From assembly GCF_025263485.1 (NCBI RefSeq), contig NZ_CP079863.1:434001-498000 (forward strand): DNA of 64,000 nucleotides. The letters are read 5' to 3'. The notes beneath the pieces were generated by a model that saw nothing but the letters and a program-made list of their open reading frames with translations, did no database searches and was not told where the DNA came from. Of this stretch, positions 41,269 to 50,399 are shown piece by piece. Position numbers and translations under genes: made by a program. Origin of the DNA: Mycobacterium sp. SMC-2. GTDB lineage: Bacteria; Actinomycetota; Actinomycetes; Mycobacteriales; Mycobacteriaceae. Each line of letters begins with the position of its first letter. Positions within the stretch are counted from its first letter, which is position 1.

Positions 41269-42033
41269 ATGGGTTATGCCGACCGGCTTTTCGATCTCAC
41301 CGACCGCGTCGTGCTGATCACAGGCGGCAGCCGCGGACTCGGCCGCGAGATGGCTTTCGGCGCGGCGCGCTGCGGCGCCGACGTGGTGATCGCCAGCCGC
41401 AACATGGACAACTGCGTCACCACGGCCAAGGAAATCGAGGCCGAAACTCAGCGCTCCGCCATGCCGTATCAGGTGCACGTCGGTCGGTGGGATCAGCTCG
41501 ACGGATTGGTCGAGGCGACCTATGACCGGTTCGGCAAGGTCGACACGCTGATCAACAACGCCGGCATGTCCCCCCTCTACGACAAGCTGACCGACGTCAC
41601 CGAGAAACTGTTCGACGCGGTCGTCAACCTCAACCTCAAGGGCCCGTTCCGGTTGTCGGCGTTGGTGGGCGAGCGGATGGTGGCCGCCGGCCGCGGGTCC
41701 ATCATCAACGTGAGCACGGCCGGATCGTTGCGCCCCACTCCCGACATCGTCCCCTACGCCGCGGCGAAGGCCGGGCTCAACGCCATGACCGAAGCGCTGG
41801 CGAAGGCCTTCGGGCCGTCGGTGCGGGTCAACACGCTGATGGCCGGGCCGTTCCTGACCGACGTGAGCAAGGCGTGGAACCTCGAGTCTTCCCACGGCAA
41901 GCCGTTCGAGCACCTAGCGCTGCAGCGTGCCGGGGACCCGGCTGAAATCGTGGGGGCAGCATTGTTTTTGGCGTCTGACGCGTCCAGTTTCACCACCGGT
42001 TCGATTCTGCGTGCCGACGGTGGCATTCCCTGA
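41269..42033 (+). CDS. Short-chain dehydrogenase/reductase
   Basis: 254 residues, classical SDR. ITGGSRGLGREMA near residue 18, NNAGMSP, NVSTAGSLRPT with the catalytic Ser, YAAAKAGLNAM with Tyr/Lys, and the ending GSILRADGGIP. The ATG at 41269 begins one base after the kinase stop. In this operon it may reduce a keto intermediate to the hydroxyacyl-CoA used by the kinase, or oxidise a downstream product. Confidence 0.85.
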   Translation: MGYADRLFDLTDRVVLITGGSRGLGREMAFGAARCGADVVIASRNMDNCVTTAKEIEAETQRSAMPYQVHVGRWDQLDGLVEATYDRFGKVDTLINNAGMSPLYDKLTDVTEKLFDAVVNLNLKGPFRLSALVGERMVAAGRGSIINVSTAGSLRPTPDIVPYAAAKAGLNAMTEALAKAFGPSVRVNTLMAGPFLTDVSKAWNLESSHGKPFEHLALQRAGDPAEIVGAALFLASDASSFTTGSILRADGGIP

Positions 42034-42073
42034 CGCGGCGGGTCGCCGCCGATGAGCGAATAGGAGCATTCGA

Positions 42074-43381
42074 ATGTCTTGGGACTTCTCCACCGAGCCG
42101 GAATTCCAAGAGAAGATCGACTGGGTCCGCGGGTTCGTCCGCCAAGAGGTGGAACCCCTCGAAGTGCTGTTCCCGGGCTGCGAGTTCCTGCCGCTCAACG
42201 ACGAGCGCCGGCGCATCATCGATCCGCTCAAACAGCAGGTCCGCGACAAGGGCTTGTGGGCACCGCATCTGGGTCCCGAGCTGGGCGGCCAGGGTTTCGG
42301 CGCGGTGAAGCTGACGTTGATCAACGAAATTCTGGGCCGCAGCCCCTGGGCGCCGATCGTGTTCGGCACGCAGGCACCCGACACCGGCAACGCCGAGATC
42401 ATCGCCCGCTTCGGAACGCAGGAGCAAAAGGACCGCTATCTCTCCGGGCTGCTGTCCGGGGAGATCTTCTCGTGCTTCTCCATGACGGAGCCGCAGGGCG
42501 GCGCCGATCCCCGCGTCTTTCGGACGCGTGCCTTCCGCGACGGCGACGACTGGGTGATCACCGGGCGAAAGTACTTCTCCTCCAACGCCTCCGTCGCCTC
42601 CTTCTTTATCGTCGTCGCGATCACCGACCCCGACGTGCCCGTCCACCGCGGCGCCTCGACGTTCCTGGTGCCCGCCGGTACCGAGGGGCTGACCATCGAG
42701 GCCACCCACCACCTGGTCGGCGCGCTACCGCACGAACCCGGGCATTCCCTGGTGCACTACGAGGGAGTGCGGGTGCCGTCGGATGCGCTGCTGGGCGAAC
42801 CCGGCCAGGGCTTCATGATTCTGCAGACCCGGCTGGCCGGCGGGCGGCTGCATCACGCGATGCGGTCGATCGGCATCGCCCAACGCGCGGTGGAGATGAT
42901 GTCTCGCCGCGCGAAAAGTCGCTTCACGCAAGGTAGCTCGCTGGCCGACAAGCAGCTCGTGCAGCAATTCATCGCCGACTCCTACACCGAGCTGATGCCA
43001 TTCCGGTTGGCGGTGCTGCACGCGGCGTGGCTGATCGACACCGCCGGCGAGCACGCGGCGCGCGCCGAGATCGGCGCCTGCAAGATCCTGGCGTCGCAGG
43101 TGCTCAAATCGATTGGGCTGCGCGCGATCCAGGTGCACGGCGCGCTCGGCACCACCGATCAACTGCCGCTGGTCAACGTGCTGCTCGGTGGGGTGGCGCT
43201 CGGGCTGGCGGACGGGCCGACCGAGGCCCACAAGGTCAACCTGGCCCGGCTGCTGCTCAAGGGATACGAGGCCGAGGACGCCGAGTGGCCGAGCGAACTG
43301 ATGGACATCCGGCGGGAGGCCGCACGCACCAAGTACGGCGACCTGGTGGATCGGGTTCCGGCGCTGCCCGATTCGCCGTGA
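42074..43381 (+). CDS. Acyl-CoA dehydrogenase, ACAD10/11-like
   Basis: 435 residues with an AGGAGC site before the ATG. FAD/substrate motifs CFSMTEPQGGADP and WVITGRKYFSSNAS, and AGGRLHHAMRSIG. The last motif IQVHGALGTTDQLPL is followed by LADGPTEAHKVNLARL, where classical enzymes have a YEG with the catalytic Glu; the DGPxExH form is what I recall for the ACAD10/11 and LvaC group. Those members remove a phosphorylated hydroxyl rather than perform simple dehydrogenation. The pairing with the APH kinase two genes upstream supports this. Confidence 0.83.
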   Translation: MSWDFSTEPEFQEKIDWVRGFVRQEVEPLEVLFPGCEFLPLNDERRRIIDPLKQQVRDKGLWAPHLGPELGGQGFGAVKLTLINEILGRSPWAPIVFGTQAPDTGNAEIIARFGTQEQKDRYLSGLLSGEIFSCFSMTEPQGGADPRVFRTRAFRDGDDWVITGRKYFSSNASVASFFIVVAITDPDVPVHRGASTFLVPAGTEGLTIEATHHLVGALPHEPGHSLVHYEGVRVPSDALLGEPGQGFMILQTRLAGGRLHHAMRSIGIAQRAVEMMSRRAKSRFTQGSSLADKQLVQQFIADSYTELMPFRLAVLHAAWLIDTAGEHAARAEIGACKILASQVLKSIGLRAIQVHGALGTTDQLPLVNVLLGGVALGLADGPTEAHKVNLARLLLKGYEAEDAEWPSELMDIRREAARTKYGDLVDRVPALPDSP

Positions 43382-43989
43382 GCAGCAGGGTGACCGCGGC
43401 GGTCGAGCGGGCGCTGGACGACCGCCAGCGAGAAGCCACCGAAGAGGTGGAGCGCATCCTGGCCGCCGCGGTTCGCGTCATGGAACGGGTCGCGCCCGAG
43501 CCGCCGCGGGTCAGCGACATCGTCGCCGAGGCCGGCTCGTCGAACAAGGCGTTCTACCGTTATTTCGCCGGCAAGGATGATCTCATCCTGGCGGTGATGG
43601 AGCGTGGGATTGGCATCGTCGTGTCCTACCTCGAGCACCAGATGGCCAAGGAGCGAGAGCCGCGCGATCAGGTCGCGCGCTGGATCGAGGGCACGCTCGC
43701 GCAGGTGGCGGACCCGCATCTGATCAGCATGACGCGCGCGGCCGCCGGCCAGATGTCGGCCGGCACGAACTGGCGGGCGGCGGACCAGGAGATGATGCGG
43801 CCCTTGCGTAACCTCCTCGTGGAACCCGTTGCGGCGCTGGGAAGCAACGACGTCGAGCGGGACGTCGAGGCAGTGTTCAGTTGCACCGCCTCGACCATGC
43901 GCCGATACATGGGCTCGGCCGGCCGGCCCACGTCGGACGACATCGCACACCTGGTGGAATTCTGTCTGCGCGGTCTGGGGGTTGGTTGA
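43378..43989 (+). CDS. TetR-family transcriptional regulator
   Basis: 203 residues from a GTG overlapping the ACAD stop (GTGA). ATEEVERILAAAVRVMER, then VSDIVAEAGSSNKAFYRYF and AGKDDLILAVME form the helix-turn-helix (residues about 20-65). The C-terminal domain has MTRAAAGQMSAGTNW. It is the natural candidate for binding the GGAGAATGCTATTCTCC palindrome in front of the operon, giving autoregulation by the pathway's acyl-CoA. Confidence 0.83.
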   Translation: MSSRVTAAVERALDDRQREATEEVERILAAAVRVMERVAPEPPRVSDIVAEAGSSNKAFYRYFAGKDDLILAVMERGIGIVVSYLEHQMAKEREPRDQVARWIEGTLAQVADPHLISMTRAAAGQMSAGTNWRAADQEMMRPLRNLLVEPVAALGSNDVERDVEAVFSCTASTMRRYMGSAGRPTSDDIAHLVEFCLRGLGVG

Positions 43990-44960
43990 TGCGCGCCGTT
44001 GTCTGCCGTACCTACGGCACCCCGGAAGATCTGGTTCTCGAGGACGTCGACGATCCGGTGCCGGGCCCCGGGCAGCTGCTGGTGCAGGTCCACGCCGCCG
44101 CGGTCAATTTCCCCGACGTGCTGTTCATCGCCGGCAAGTACCAGGTCAAGATCCCGCCGCCATTCATACCGGGCAACGAGGTCGCCGGCGAGGTGATCGC
44201 CGCCGGTGAAGGCGCGCGGTTCCAGCCGGGGCAGCGGGTGTCCGGGACCACTTTCGGCGCGTTCGCCGAACGGGCGCTGCTGGACGCGAGCCAGGCCGCG
44301 CTCATCCCCGACGACGCCGACTTCGCGTCGGCCGCCGCATTCGGCGTGACCTACCGCACCGCCTACCATGCGCTGCGCTCGACGGCCGCTGTGACAGAGG
44401 GGGATTGGGTCGTCGTGCTGGGAGCGGCGGGCGGCGTCGGGCTGGCCGCGGTCGACCTGGCCGTCGCCATGAAGGCACGGGTGCTGGCCGCGGCGTCGAG
44501 CCCCGAGAAGCTCGAGCTGTGCCGGCAACGAGGCGCCGAGGCGACCGTCGACTATGACCGCGAGGACCTGAAGTCGCGCATCCGCGAGCTTACCGGCGAC
44601 GCCGCCCGGGTGGTCCTCGACCCCGTCGGCGGCTCGTATGCGGAGCCCGCGCTGCGCGGGCTGGCGCGGGGCGGCACCTTCGTCACCCTGGGCTACGCCG
44701 CCGGGACGATCCCGGCCATCCCGCTCAATCTCGTTCTGCTCAAAGACATCTGCGTGCGGGGCATGGAGATCCGCACCTTCACAACCGACCACCCCGACGA
44801 CGCCGCCCGCGACTTGCGGGAGTTATCGGAGCTGTTCGCCTCCGGCGGGATCCGGCCGTACATCGGGGCGCGGTTTTCCCTGGCCGAAACCGCGGCCGCG
44901 TTGCGCCATGTGGCGGACCGGAAGGTCTTGGGCAAGGTGGTGATCGACGTCGCGGATTAG
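43989..44960 (+). CDS. NADPH:quinone oxidoreductase (zeta-crystallin-like MDR)
   Basis: 323 residues. MRAVVCRTYGTPEDLVLEDV, NFPDVLFIAGKYQVKIPPPFIPGNEVAGEV, the NADPH motif VLGAAGGVGLAAVDLA and a zinc-free active site identify the quinone-oxidoreductase/enoyl-reductase branch of medium-chain dehydrogenases. Its ATG overlaps the TetR stop (TGATG), so it is the last gene of the operon. It might reduce the enoyl product of the ACAD step; classical quinone reduction is the alternative. Confidence 0.84.
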   Translation: MRAVVCRTYGTPEDLVLEDVDDPVPGPGQLLVQVHAAAVNFPDVLFIAGKYQVKIPPPFIPGNEVAGEVIAAGEGARFQPGQRVSGTTFGAFAERALLDASQAALIPDDADFASAAAFGVTYRTAYHALRSTAAVTEGDWVVVLGAAGGVGLAAVDLAVAMKARVLAAASSPEKLELCRQRGAEATVDYDREDLKSRIRELTGDAARVVLDPVGGSYAEPALRGLARGGTFVTLGYAAGTIPAIPLNLVLLKDICVRGMEIRTFTTDHPDDAARDLRELSELFASGGIRPYIGARFSLAETAAALRHVADRKVLGKVVIDVAD

Positions 44961-44998
44961 TCCCGCGAGCTGGGGGCACCTCCCGCTCGCGATGACTG
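44961..44998 (+). repeat. Dispersed intergenic repeat, family 1, short form
   Basis: After the oxidoreductase stop the sequence GGGGGCACCTCCCGCT (44972-44987), flanked by GCGAGC and CGCGATG, matches the core of the repeats at 31476 and 49030 in the orientation following the upstream gene. It fills the 39-bp space between convergent genes. Confidence 0.6.
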
Positions 44999-44999
44999 G

Positions 45000-46901
45000 T
45001 TACGGGGTGACGATGTTGAAGGTCGGGTCCGGCTTGTCCAGCACACCGAGGAAGGCCTGCAGCGCGGCCTGATCACCGGAAATCTGCAGCCCTGGCGATG
45101 AGAAGTCGCCCATCGCGGCGGATAGCAGCCGAAACTTGCTGTCCAGCTTGACCGTAACTGTCGCCGTCGCGGGGTCGGCCGCCACCTTGCGGTAGACGAG
45201 CACCCCGTTGCGCAGGGTGAGCCGGTAGTTGGCGGCCACGTCGGCGAAGGCGATGTCGAGGGCGAGGTCGAGGTCCCAGCTGCGCGGTCCGTCGACCCGG
45301 ATGGCGATGCTGTCGAAGATCTGCTCCGGCGTCAGCTGGGAAAGCATGGTGGGCGAGGTGGTCTGTGTCGCGGTGCCGAAATTTCCGTCGCGCAATTCGG
45401 TTGCCCCGCTGAGGAAGAAATTGCGCCAGGTCGCGTTCTCGGCACCGTAGGCCAGCTGCTCGAGCGTGTCGGCGTACAGCGCGCGGGCGGCACCGTGTGA
45501 GCTGTCGGTGAAGATTGCATGATCCAGCAGCGTTGCCGCCCAACGGAAGTCGCCGGAATCAAATGCTGATTGGGCTAGCTCCACCACCCGGCCGATCCCG
45601 CCCATCGCCTCGACGTAGCGCGGCGCGAGGGCCTCCGGCGGATGCGGCCACAACCGGGCCGGGTTGCCGTCGAACCAGCCCATGTAGCGCTGGTAGACAG
45701 CCTTCACGTTGTGGCTGACCGACCCGTAGTACCCGTGGGTGTGCCAGGCGCGGTCGAGCGCCGGCGGCATCCGGAACATCTCGGCGATCTCGACCCCGGT
45801 GTAGCCCCGGTTCAGCAGTCGCAGCGTCTGGTCGTGCAGGTAGGCATACATGTCGCGCTGCAGCGACAGGAACTCGACGATGCTCTCCCGCCCCCAGGTC
45901 GGCCAGTGGTGCGAGGCGAACACCACGTCGGCGCGGTCGGCGAAGGTGTCGATCGCCTCGGTGAGATACCCGGACCAGGCGTGCGGGTCGCGCACCAGGG
46001 CGCCGCGCAGCGTCAGCAGGTTGTGCAGGTTGTGGGTCGCGTTCTCGGCCATGCACAGCGCGCGGAAACGCGGGAAGTAGAAATGCATTTCGGCGGGCGC
46101 CTCGGTGCCGGGCGCCATCTGGAACTCGATCTCCACGCCGTCGATGGTGTGCGTCTCGCCGGTCTCGCGGATGTCGATGGTGGGGACGACGATCGCCACC
46201 TCGCCGGTGGAGGGGGCCTGGCCCAGCCCGCAGCCCACCTGATCCCGGGGTCCGCGCGGCAGCAGGGTGCCGTACATGTAGGTGGCCCGGCGCGTCATCG
46301 CCGGGCCGGCGTAGACGTTCTCCTGGACCGCATGCTCGACGAAACCGTCCGGCGCCAGCACGGCGACCGCGCCGGCGTCCACGTCCGCCTGTGAGGTGAC
46401 GCCCAGGACGCCGCCGAAGTGGTCGACATGGCTGTGGGTGTAGATCACCGCGACGACGGGACGCTTGCCCCCGCGGTGGGTGCGATACAACGCCAGTGCC
46501 GCCGCCGCCACCTCGGTGGACACCAACGGGTCGATGACGATGATGCCGGTGTCGGTCTCGACGAACGTGACGTTGGAGATGTCGAAGCCACGGACTTGGT
46601 ATATGCCCGGAACCACTTCGTAGAGGCCTTGTTTGGCGGCCAGAGTCGACTGCCGCCACAGGCTGGGGTGCACCGAAGCCGGCGCGGGACCGCCGAGGAA
46701 CGAGTAGGCGTCGTTGTCCCACACCACGCGCCCGTCGGCCGCCTTGATGACGCACGGGGACAGGGCGGCGATGAATCCGCGGTCGGCGTTGCGAAAGTCC
46801 GTGTCGTCGTGGACTGGCAGGGCGTGCGCGCGATGCGCCGCCTCGATGGCCGCGGTGGGGGGCTTGGGCTCCACGCCAATACATTGCCATTGACGCGCCA
46901 T
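45000..46901 (-). CDS. Type III alkyl sulfatase (Rv3762c)
   Basis: 633 residues. The MBL metal motif is THSHVDHFGG (H156, H158, D160, H161), with ENATHNLHN carrying further zinc ligands, then FASHHWPTWG. The dimerisation domain region includes HGYYGSVSHNVKAVYQRYMGWFDGNPA, and the C-terminal ~130 residues are an SCP2-like substrate-binding domain (LTPEQIFDSIAIRV to the end). It cleaves linear alkyl sulfates such as SDS to alcohol and sulfate, supplying sulfur or detoxifying. No signal peptide is evident. Length and location match Rv3762c (626). The ATG at 46901 has no strong ribosome site. Confidence 0.9.
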   Translation of the reverse strand: MARQWQCIGVEPKPPTAAIEAAHRAHALPVHDDTDFRNADRGFIAALSPCVIKAADGRVVWDNDAYSFLGGPAPASVHPSLWRQSTLAAKQGLYEVVPGIYQVRGFDISNVTFVETDTGIIVIDPLVSTEVAAAALALYRTHRGGKRPVVAVIYTHSHVDHFGGVLGVTSQADVDAGAVAVLAPDGFVEHAVQENVYAGPAMTRRATYMYGTLLPRGPRDQVGCGLGQAPSTGEVAIVVPTIDIRETGETHTIDGVEIEFQMAPGTEAPAEMHFYFPRFRALCMAENATHNLHNLLTLRGALVRDPHAWSGYLTEAIDTFADRADVVFASHHWPTWGRESIVEFLSLQRDMYAYLHDQTLRLLNRGYTGVEIAEMFRMPPALDRAWHTHGYYGSVSHNVKAVYQRYMGWFDGNPARLWPHPPEALAPRYVEAMGGIGRVVELAQSAFDSGDFRWAATLLDHAIFTDSSHGAARALYADTLEQLAYGAENATWRNFFLSGATELRDGNFGTATQTTSPTMLSQLTPEQIFDSIAIRVDGPRSWDLDLALDIAFADVAANYRLTLRNGVLVYRKVAADPATATVTVKLDSKFRLLSAAMGDFSSPGLQISGDQAALQAFLGVLDKPDPTFNIVTP

Positions 46902-47043
46902 TTCGTTCCAGAGGCACTTGTCAAGTCGCCAACGGGCGCAGAAACAATTACGCCGAACCCTATGTCTTCGGCCCAGTTAACCCGCATACTGCCCACACGG
47001 CCCTCAACGCCGAGGGTCGCAACTTTCGGGTAAAGGAGAACAC

Positions 47044-47520
47044 GTGAAGCGTGGACTGATGGTCGCGGTGGCGGGAGCGGCGATTCTAGCCGCCGGCATG
47101 TCCGGCTGTTCCAGCAATAAGTCGGGTTCGGGCGGTTCAGGCACCAGCTCCGCGGTGAACACCTCGGCGGGCGCTGCCAGCGGAACCAAGGTCATCATCG
47201 ACGGCAAGGACCAGAACGTGAGCGGCTCGGTCGTGTGCACCACCGCCGGCGGCAACGTCAACATCGCGATCGGCGGCGCGGCGACCGGAATCGCGGCCGT
47301 GCTCACCGACGCCAACCCGCCTCAGGTGAAATCGGTTGGGCTGGGCAACGTCAACGGCGTGACGCTCGGTTACACCTCCGGGACCGGCCAGGGCAACGCC
47401 TCGGCCGAGAAGAACGGCACCAGCTACAAGATCACCGGCACGGCCACCGGGGTCGACATGGCCAACCCGATGCAACCGGTGAACAAGCCGTTCGAGATCG
47501 ACGTCAACTGCTCTAGCTAG
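47044..47520 (+). CDS. lpqH: 19 kDa lipoprotein antigen LpqH
   Basis: 158 residues starting at a GTG with AAAGGAGAA upstream. Signal [18 protein letters not shown], then the lipobox MSGC with Cys at residue 22. A Ser/Gly-rich linker is followed by a beta-rich domain with two conserved cysteines ([11 protein letters not shown] and IDVNCSS at the end) that form a disulfide. LpqH is a major surface lipoprotein and TLR2 ligand. It sits between the alkyl sulfatase and tcrY exactly as in M. tuberculosis (Rv3763). The stop overlaps the tcrY stop region by 8 bp. Confidence 0.95.
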   Translation: MKRGLMVAVAGAAILAAGMSGCSSNKSGSGGSGTSSAVNTSAGAASGTKVIIDGKDQNVSGSVVCTTAGGNVNIAIGGAATGIAAVLTDANPPQVKSVGLGNVNGVTLGYTSGTGQGNASAEKNGTSYKITGTATGVDMANPMQPVNKPFEIDVNCSS

Positions 47521-49117
47521 CTGAGGGTGCGGGCGGTTGCCACCCGTTGAGTGGCAACCGCACCGTGAACTCGGTACGGCCGGGTGAGCTGTTCACCGTG
47601 ATCGTTCCGTTGTGCGCCTTGACCACAGCGGACACGATGGCCAGACCCAACCCGGTGCTTCCGCCCTTGCGGGAGCGCGAGGTATCGCCGCGGGCGAACC
47701 GCTCGAACACTTCCGATTGAAGCCCCGCCGGGATGCCGGGGCCGTTGTCGATGACCTGCAGCACGGTGTGCGCCGGCTCGGTGCTCAGACGCGTGGTCAC
47801 GACGGTGCCCGCGCCGGTGTGCAGGCGGGCGTTGGCAAGCAGGTTGGTCAGCACTTGGTGCAGCCGGGCCGCATCGCCGGTGACGATGACGGGTTCCTCC
47901 GGCAGGTCGAGCTCCCAATGATGATCGGGTCCGGCGACGTGCGCGTCGTTGACCGCGTCGACCGCCACCCGCGACAAATCGACCGGTTCGCGTTCCAGCG
48001 GGCGGCCGGAGTCCAGGCGGGCCAGCAGCAGCAGGTCCTCGACCAGGCGCGTCATCCGTTCCGTCTCGGAGGCCACCCGGCTCATCGCGTGCGCTATTGC
48101 CTCACGGTCCCCTCCGTCTCGGTCCATGCGCTGGGTGAGCTCTGTGTAACCGCGGATCGCGGCAAGGGGCGTGCGCAGTTCGTGACTGGCGTCGGCGACG
48201 AACTGGCGGACGCGGGTCTCGCTGGCCTGCCGGGCCGACAGCGCGGCCGCGATGTGGTCGAGCATCCGGTTGAGTGCCGACCCGAGCTGGCCCACCTCGG
48301 TGGAGGGGTTCGCGTCGGATTCCCGCACCCGCAGCGGCAGCTCGACCTCACCGCGATCCAACGGCAGGTCGGCCACCCTGCTCGCGGTCTGCGCGACACG
48401 GCGCAGCGGCGCCAGCGCGCGCCGGATGATGATGACCCCGGCGATCGTCGCGGCGGCCAGCGCGACAGCGGTGACGATCCCGAAGATGATCAGCATCCGG
48501 ATCAGGGTGGCGTCGACATTGGACATCGAGAGCCCGGTGACGATGGTGTCGTTCCCGTTCCGGCTCGGGGCGGCGACCACCCGATATCGACCGAGGCCGT
48601 CCAGGTTCACCGTGACCGGCACGCGGCTGCCGGCGATCTGTTCCAGCTGGGTCTGGGCGGTGGGCGTCAGCGCGGCCCTGGTACCGCTGCTGGTCAGGTA
48701 GCCGGCGTCGACCGTTTCGCCGTGGTTGACCACCGCGGCCACCATGCCCGCCGGCTGACCGGGGGCGTCCAGGAACCGCGGGCCGGGACCAGGCCGCGGA
48801 TTGTAGGTGTGCTGGTGCCGCCATCCCGGATGGTTCGGTTCGGGGTACATCAGCGCCGAGCGGAAAGACGTGCCGGCGAGTTGCCCGTCGAGTTGCTTGA
48901 CGAGGTGGTGGTTCAGCGCCAGTTCGGTCACCGCGGTGATGCCGACGCACACGATGGCCAGCACGACGATCTGCCCGACCAGCAACCGCAGGCGCAGGGA
49001 CCAGGCCCGTCGGGTACTGGCCAACGGTCGCGACCCGTCCCCCGCAAGCGGGAGGTGCCCCGAGCGCCCGGCTTCGCCGCGCTTGCGATCGCTCCTAGCG
49101 GGCCGGCTTGAGGACAT
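47513..49117 (-). CDS. tcrY: Sensor histidine kinase TcrY
   Basis: 534 residues if begun at the ATG 49117, which lies inside the tcrX 3' end. Two membrane helices ([20 protein letters not shown] and [20 protein letters not shown]) flank an extracytoplasmic sensor of about 150 residues. HAMP follows, then the H-box [15 protein letters not shown]-box [11 protein letters not shown], and G-boxes DNGPGIP and [10 protein letters not shown]. The start is uncertain: the first ~35 codons come from a dispersed repeat inserted between tcrX and tcrY, and a TTG at 49024 would start after it. TcrY phosphorylates TcrX; the pair responds to iron limitation in reports I recall. Confidence 0.9.
   Translation of the reverse strand: MSSSRPARSDRKRGEAGRSGHLPLAGDGSRPLASTRRAWSLRLRLLVGQIVVLAIVCVGITAVTELALNHHLVKQLDGQLAGTSFRSALMYPEPNHPGWRHQHTYNPRPGPGPRFLDAPGQPAGMVAAVVNHGETVDAGYLTSSGTRAALTPTAQTQLEQIAGSRVPVTVNLDGLGRYRVVAAPSRNGNDTIVTGLSMSNVDATLIRMLIIFGIVTAVALAAATIAGVIIIRRALAPLRRVAQTASRVADLPLDRGEVELPLRVRESDANPSTEVGQLGSALNRMLDHIAAALSARQASETRVRQFVADASHELRTPLAAIRGYTELTQRMDRDGGDREAIAHAMSRVASETERMTRLVEDLLLLARLDSGRPLEREPVDLSRVAVDAVNDAHVAGPDHHWELDLPEEPVIVTGDAARLHQVLTNLLANARLHTGAGTVVTTRLSTEPAHTVLQVIDNGPGIPAGLQSEVFERFARGDTSRSRKGGSTGLGLAIVSAVVKAHNGTITVNSSPGRTEFTVRLPLNGWQPPAPSAS
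49030..49090 (-). repeat. Dispersed intergenic repeat, family 1, copy B (within the tcrX-tcrY junction)
   Basis: 61 bp nearly identical to 31476-31539: GCGACCCGTCCCCCG, CAAGCGGGAGGTGCCCC, GCCCGGCTT and CGCGCTTGCGATC. It sits a few bases after the tcrX stop codon and is open in the tcrY frame, so it lengthens the apparent tcrY N-terminus. Confidence 0.75.
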
Positions 49118-49799
49118 AACCCGCGCCACGCAGCGTATGGATCATAGGGTCGCGACCGCTGTCGATCTTCTTGCGCAGATAGGAGATGTAGAGCTCGACG
49201 ATGTTGGACCGGCCGCCGAAGTCATAGCTCCACACCCGGTCGAGGATCTGAGCCTTGCTCAGCACCCGCTTGGAGTTGCGCATCATGAACCGCAACAGCT
49301 CGAACTCGGTGGAGGTCAACGAGATTGGCTCGCCACCCCGGGTGACCTCGTGGCTGTCCTCGTCGAGCACCAGATCGCCGACCACCAGCTGCGCGCCACT
49401 GTCCACCGTCGTCACCCCGGTCCGCCGCAGCAGTGCCCGCAGGCGCAGCACCACCTCTTCGATGCTGAACGGCTTGGTGACGTAGTCGTCCCCGCCCGCC
49501 GTCAACCCGGCGATCCGGTCTTCCACCGCGTCCTTGGCCGTGAGCAGCAGCACCGGCAGCTGCGGGTTTTCCCCGCGCAGCTTGCGCAAGACTTCGAGCC
49601 CGCTCATATCGGGAAGCATCACATCGAGGACGACCACATCCGGTCGTTGGGCGCGGGCGGCGGCGATGGCCGACGCCCCATCGGTGGCCGTCGCGATACT
49701 CCAGCCCTCGTACCGCAGCGCCATCGACACCATCTCGGCCAGGACGGCTTCGTCGTCCACGACCAACACATTGATCGGATTGCCATCGGCGCGAAGCAT
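49095..49799 (-). CDS. tcrX: OmpR-family response regulator TcrX
   Basis: 234 residues from ATG 49799, the length of Rv3765c (an upstream start would add 12). Receiver domain: VLVVDDEAVLAEMVSMAL (acidic pair), phospho-acceptor Asp in VVVLDVMLPDMSG, LLTAKDAVEDR and YVTKPFSIEE (conserved Lys). The C-terminal winged helix reads LTSTEFELLRFMMRN, QILDRVWSYDFGGRSNIVE and YISYLRKKID. It is the partner of TcrY immediately downstream. Confidence 0.94.
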   Translation of the reverse strand: MLRADGNPINVLVVDDEAVLAEMVSMALRYEGWSIATATDGASAIAAARAQRPDVVVLDVMLPDMSGLEVLRKLRGENPQLPVLLLTAKDAVEDRIAGLTAGGDDYVTKPFSIEEVVLRLRALLRRTGVTTVDSGAQLVVGDLVLDEDSHEVTRGGEPISLTSTEFELLRFMMRNSKRVLSKAQILDRVWSYDFGGRSNIVELYISYLRKKIDSGRDPMIHTLRGAGYVLKPAR

Positions 49800-49952
49800 C
49801 ACCACCCGCTCGACGGAGGTTCGGGGCGATGTCACAGCTTCCAGTATGCGTACCGAGCTGAGCCGCGGCTATGGCCTACCTTTGCGGGCCCTGTGAACGC
49901 CGATCGCGCGACTGCTCGGCAGCCGCGCGATCCCATTTTTCCGGCGAGGAGG

Positions 49953-50108
49953 TTAATACCAATAGCGCCGGCCGGCGACTGGGCGGCCAACGGAACCCAT
50001 AATCCACAACACGGCCCCGATGACGAGCAAAACGATACCGAGCACCCACAGCAAATGGATGCCGAAAACAAATCCCAGGATTAGCAGGATCGCACCGACG
50101 ACAATCAT
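49953..50108 (-). CDS. DUF6131-type small membrane protein (51 aa)
   Basis: A 51-residue product: MIVVGAILLILGFVFGI, then HLLWVLGIVLLVIGAVLW and a basic tail GRPVAGRRYWY. Two short membrane helices joined by a tight turn and ending in an aromatic tail are the mark of the DUF6131 family, common in mycobacteria and often stress-induced. Its ATG overlaps the stop of the upstream small gene (ATGA), so the two are translated together from the SigF-like promoter at 50400-50424. Confidence 0.8.
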   Translation of the reverse strand: MIVVGAILLILGFVFGIHLLWVLGIVLLVIGAVLWIMGSVGRPVAGRRYWY

Positions 50109-50356
50109 GACACTTTCCTTTGTGTGAGGGTTTCTAGGCCACTGGGCATCGAGCTAGGTTGCGGGACATGGCAGTCCTTGACTTTCGGGTTGACGCCCCC
50201 GTAGTTCAAGGGCCCCGCGACCACGGTCAACGCGATGTTTCCCGCTGTGACGCAACTGGTTGAGTCACCCTTGAAGTAGTCGCGTTGCCATGCCGCGAAA
50301 ACCCCGATCAGCAGCCATACCAGCGCAATGGTGCCGATGATTCCGCTGCCACGCAT
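50105..50356 (-). CDS. Small mycobacterial membrane protein (83 aa)
   Basis: 83 residues starting at ATG 50356 after a GGAGGT site. One membrane helix GTIALVWLLIGVFAAWQRDYF near the N-terminus, then an outside segment with two cysteines (STSCVTAGNIAL and VKDCHVPQP) that could form a disulfide. I recall similar unnamed proteins across mycobacteria, usually next to DUF6131 genes. The promoter immediately upstream is of the SigF type, suggesting induction in stationary phase or envelope stress. Confidence 0.75.
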   Translation of the reverse strand: MRGSGIIGTIALVWLLIGVFAAWQRDYFKGDSTSCVTAGNIALTVVAGPLNYGGVNPKVKDCHVPQPSSMPSGLETLTQRKVS

Positions 50357-50399
50357 GGTGACCTCCAATGTGGTCGAGAAAATTTCTCGTGGACGATAG

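Noticed and set aside
47612..49111. 499-codon plus-strand open frame opposite tcrY
   Set aside because: The minus strand encodes complete histidine kinase motifs; the plus translation has none.
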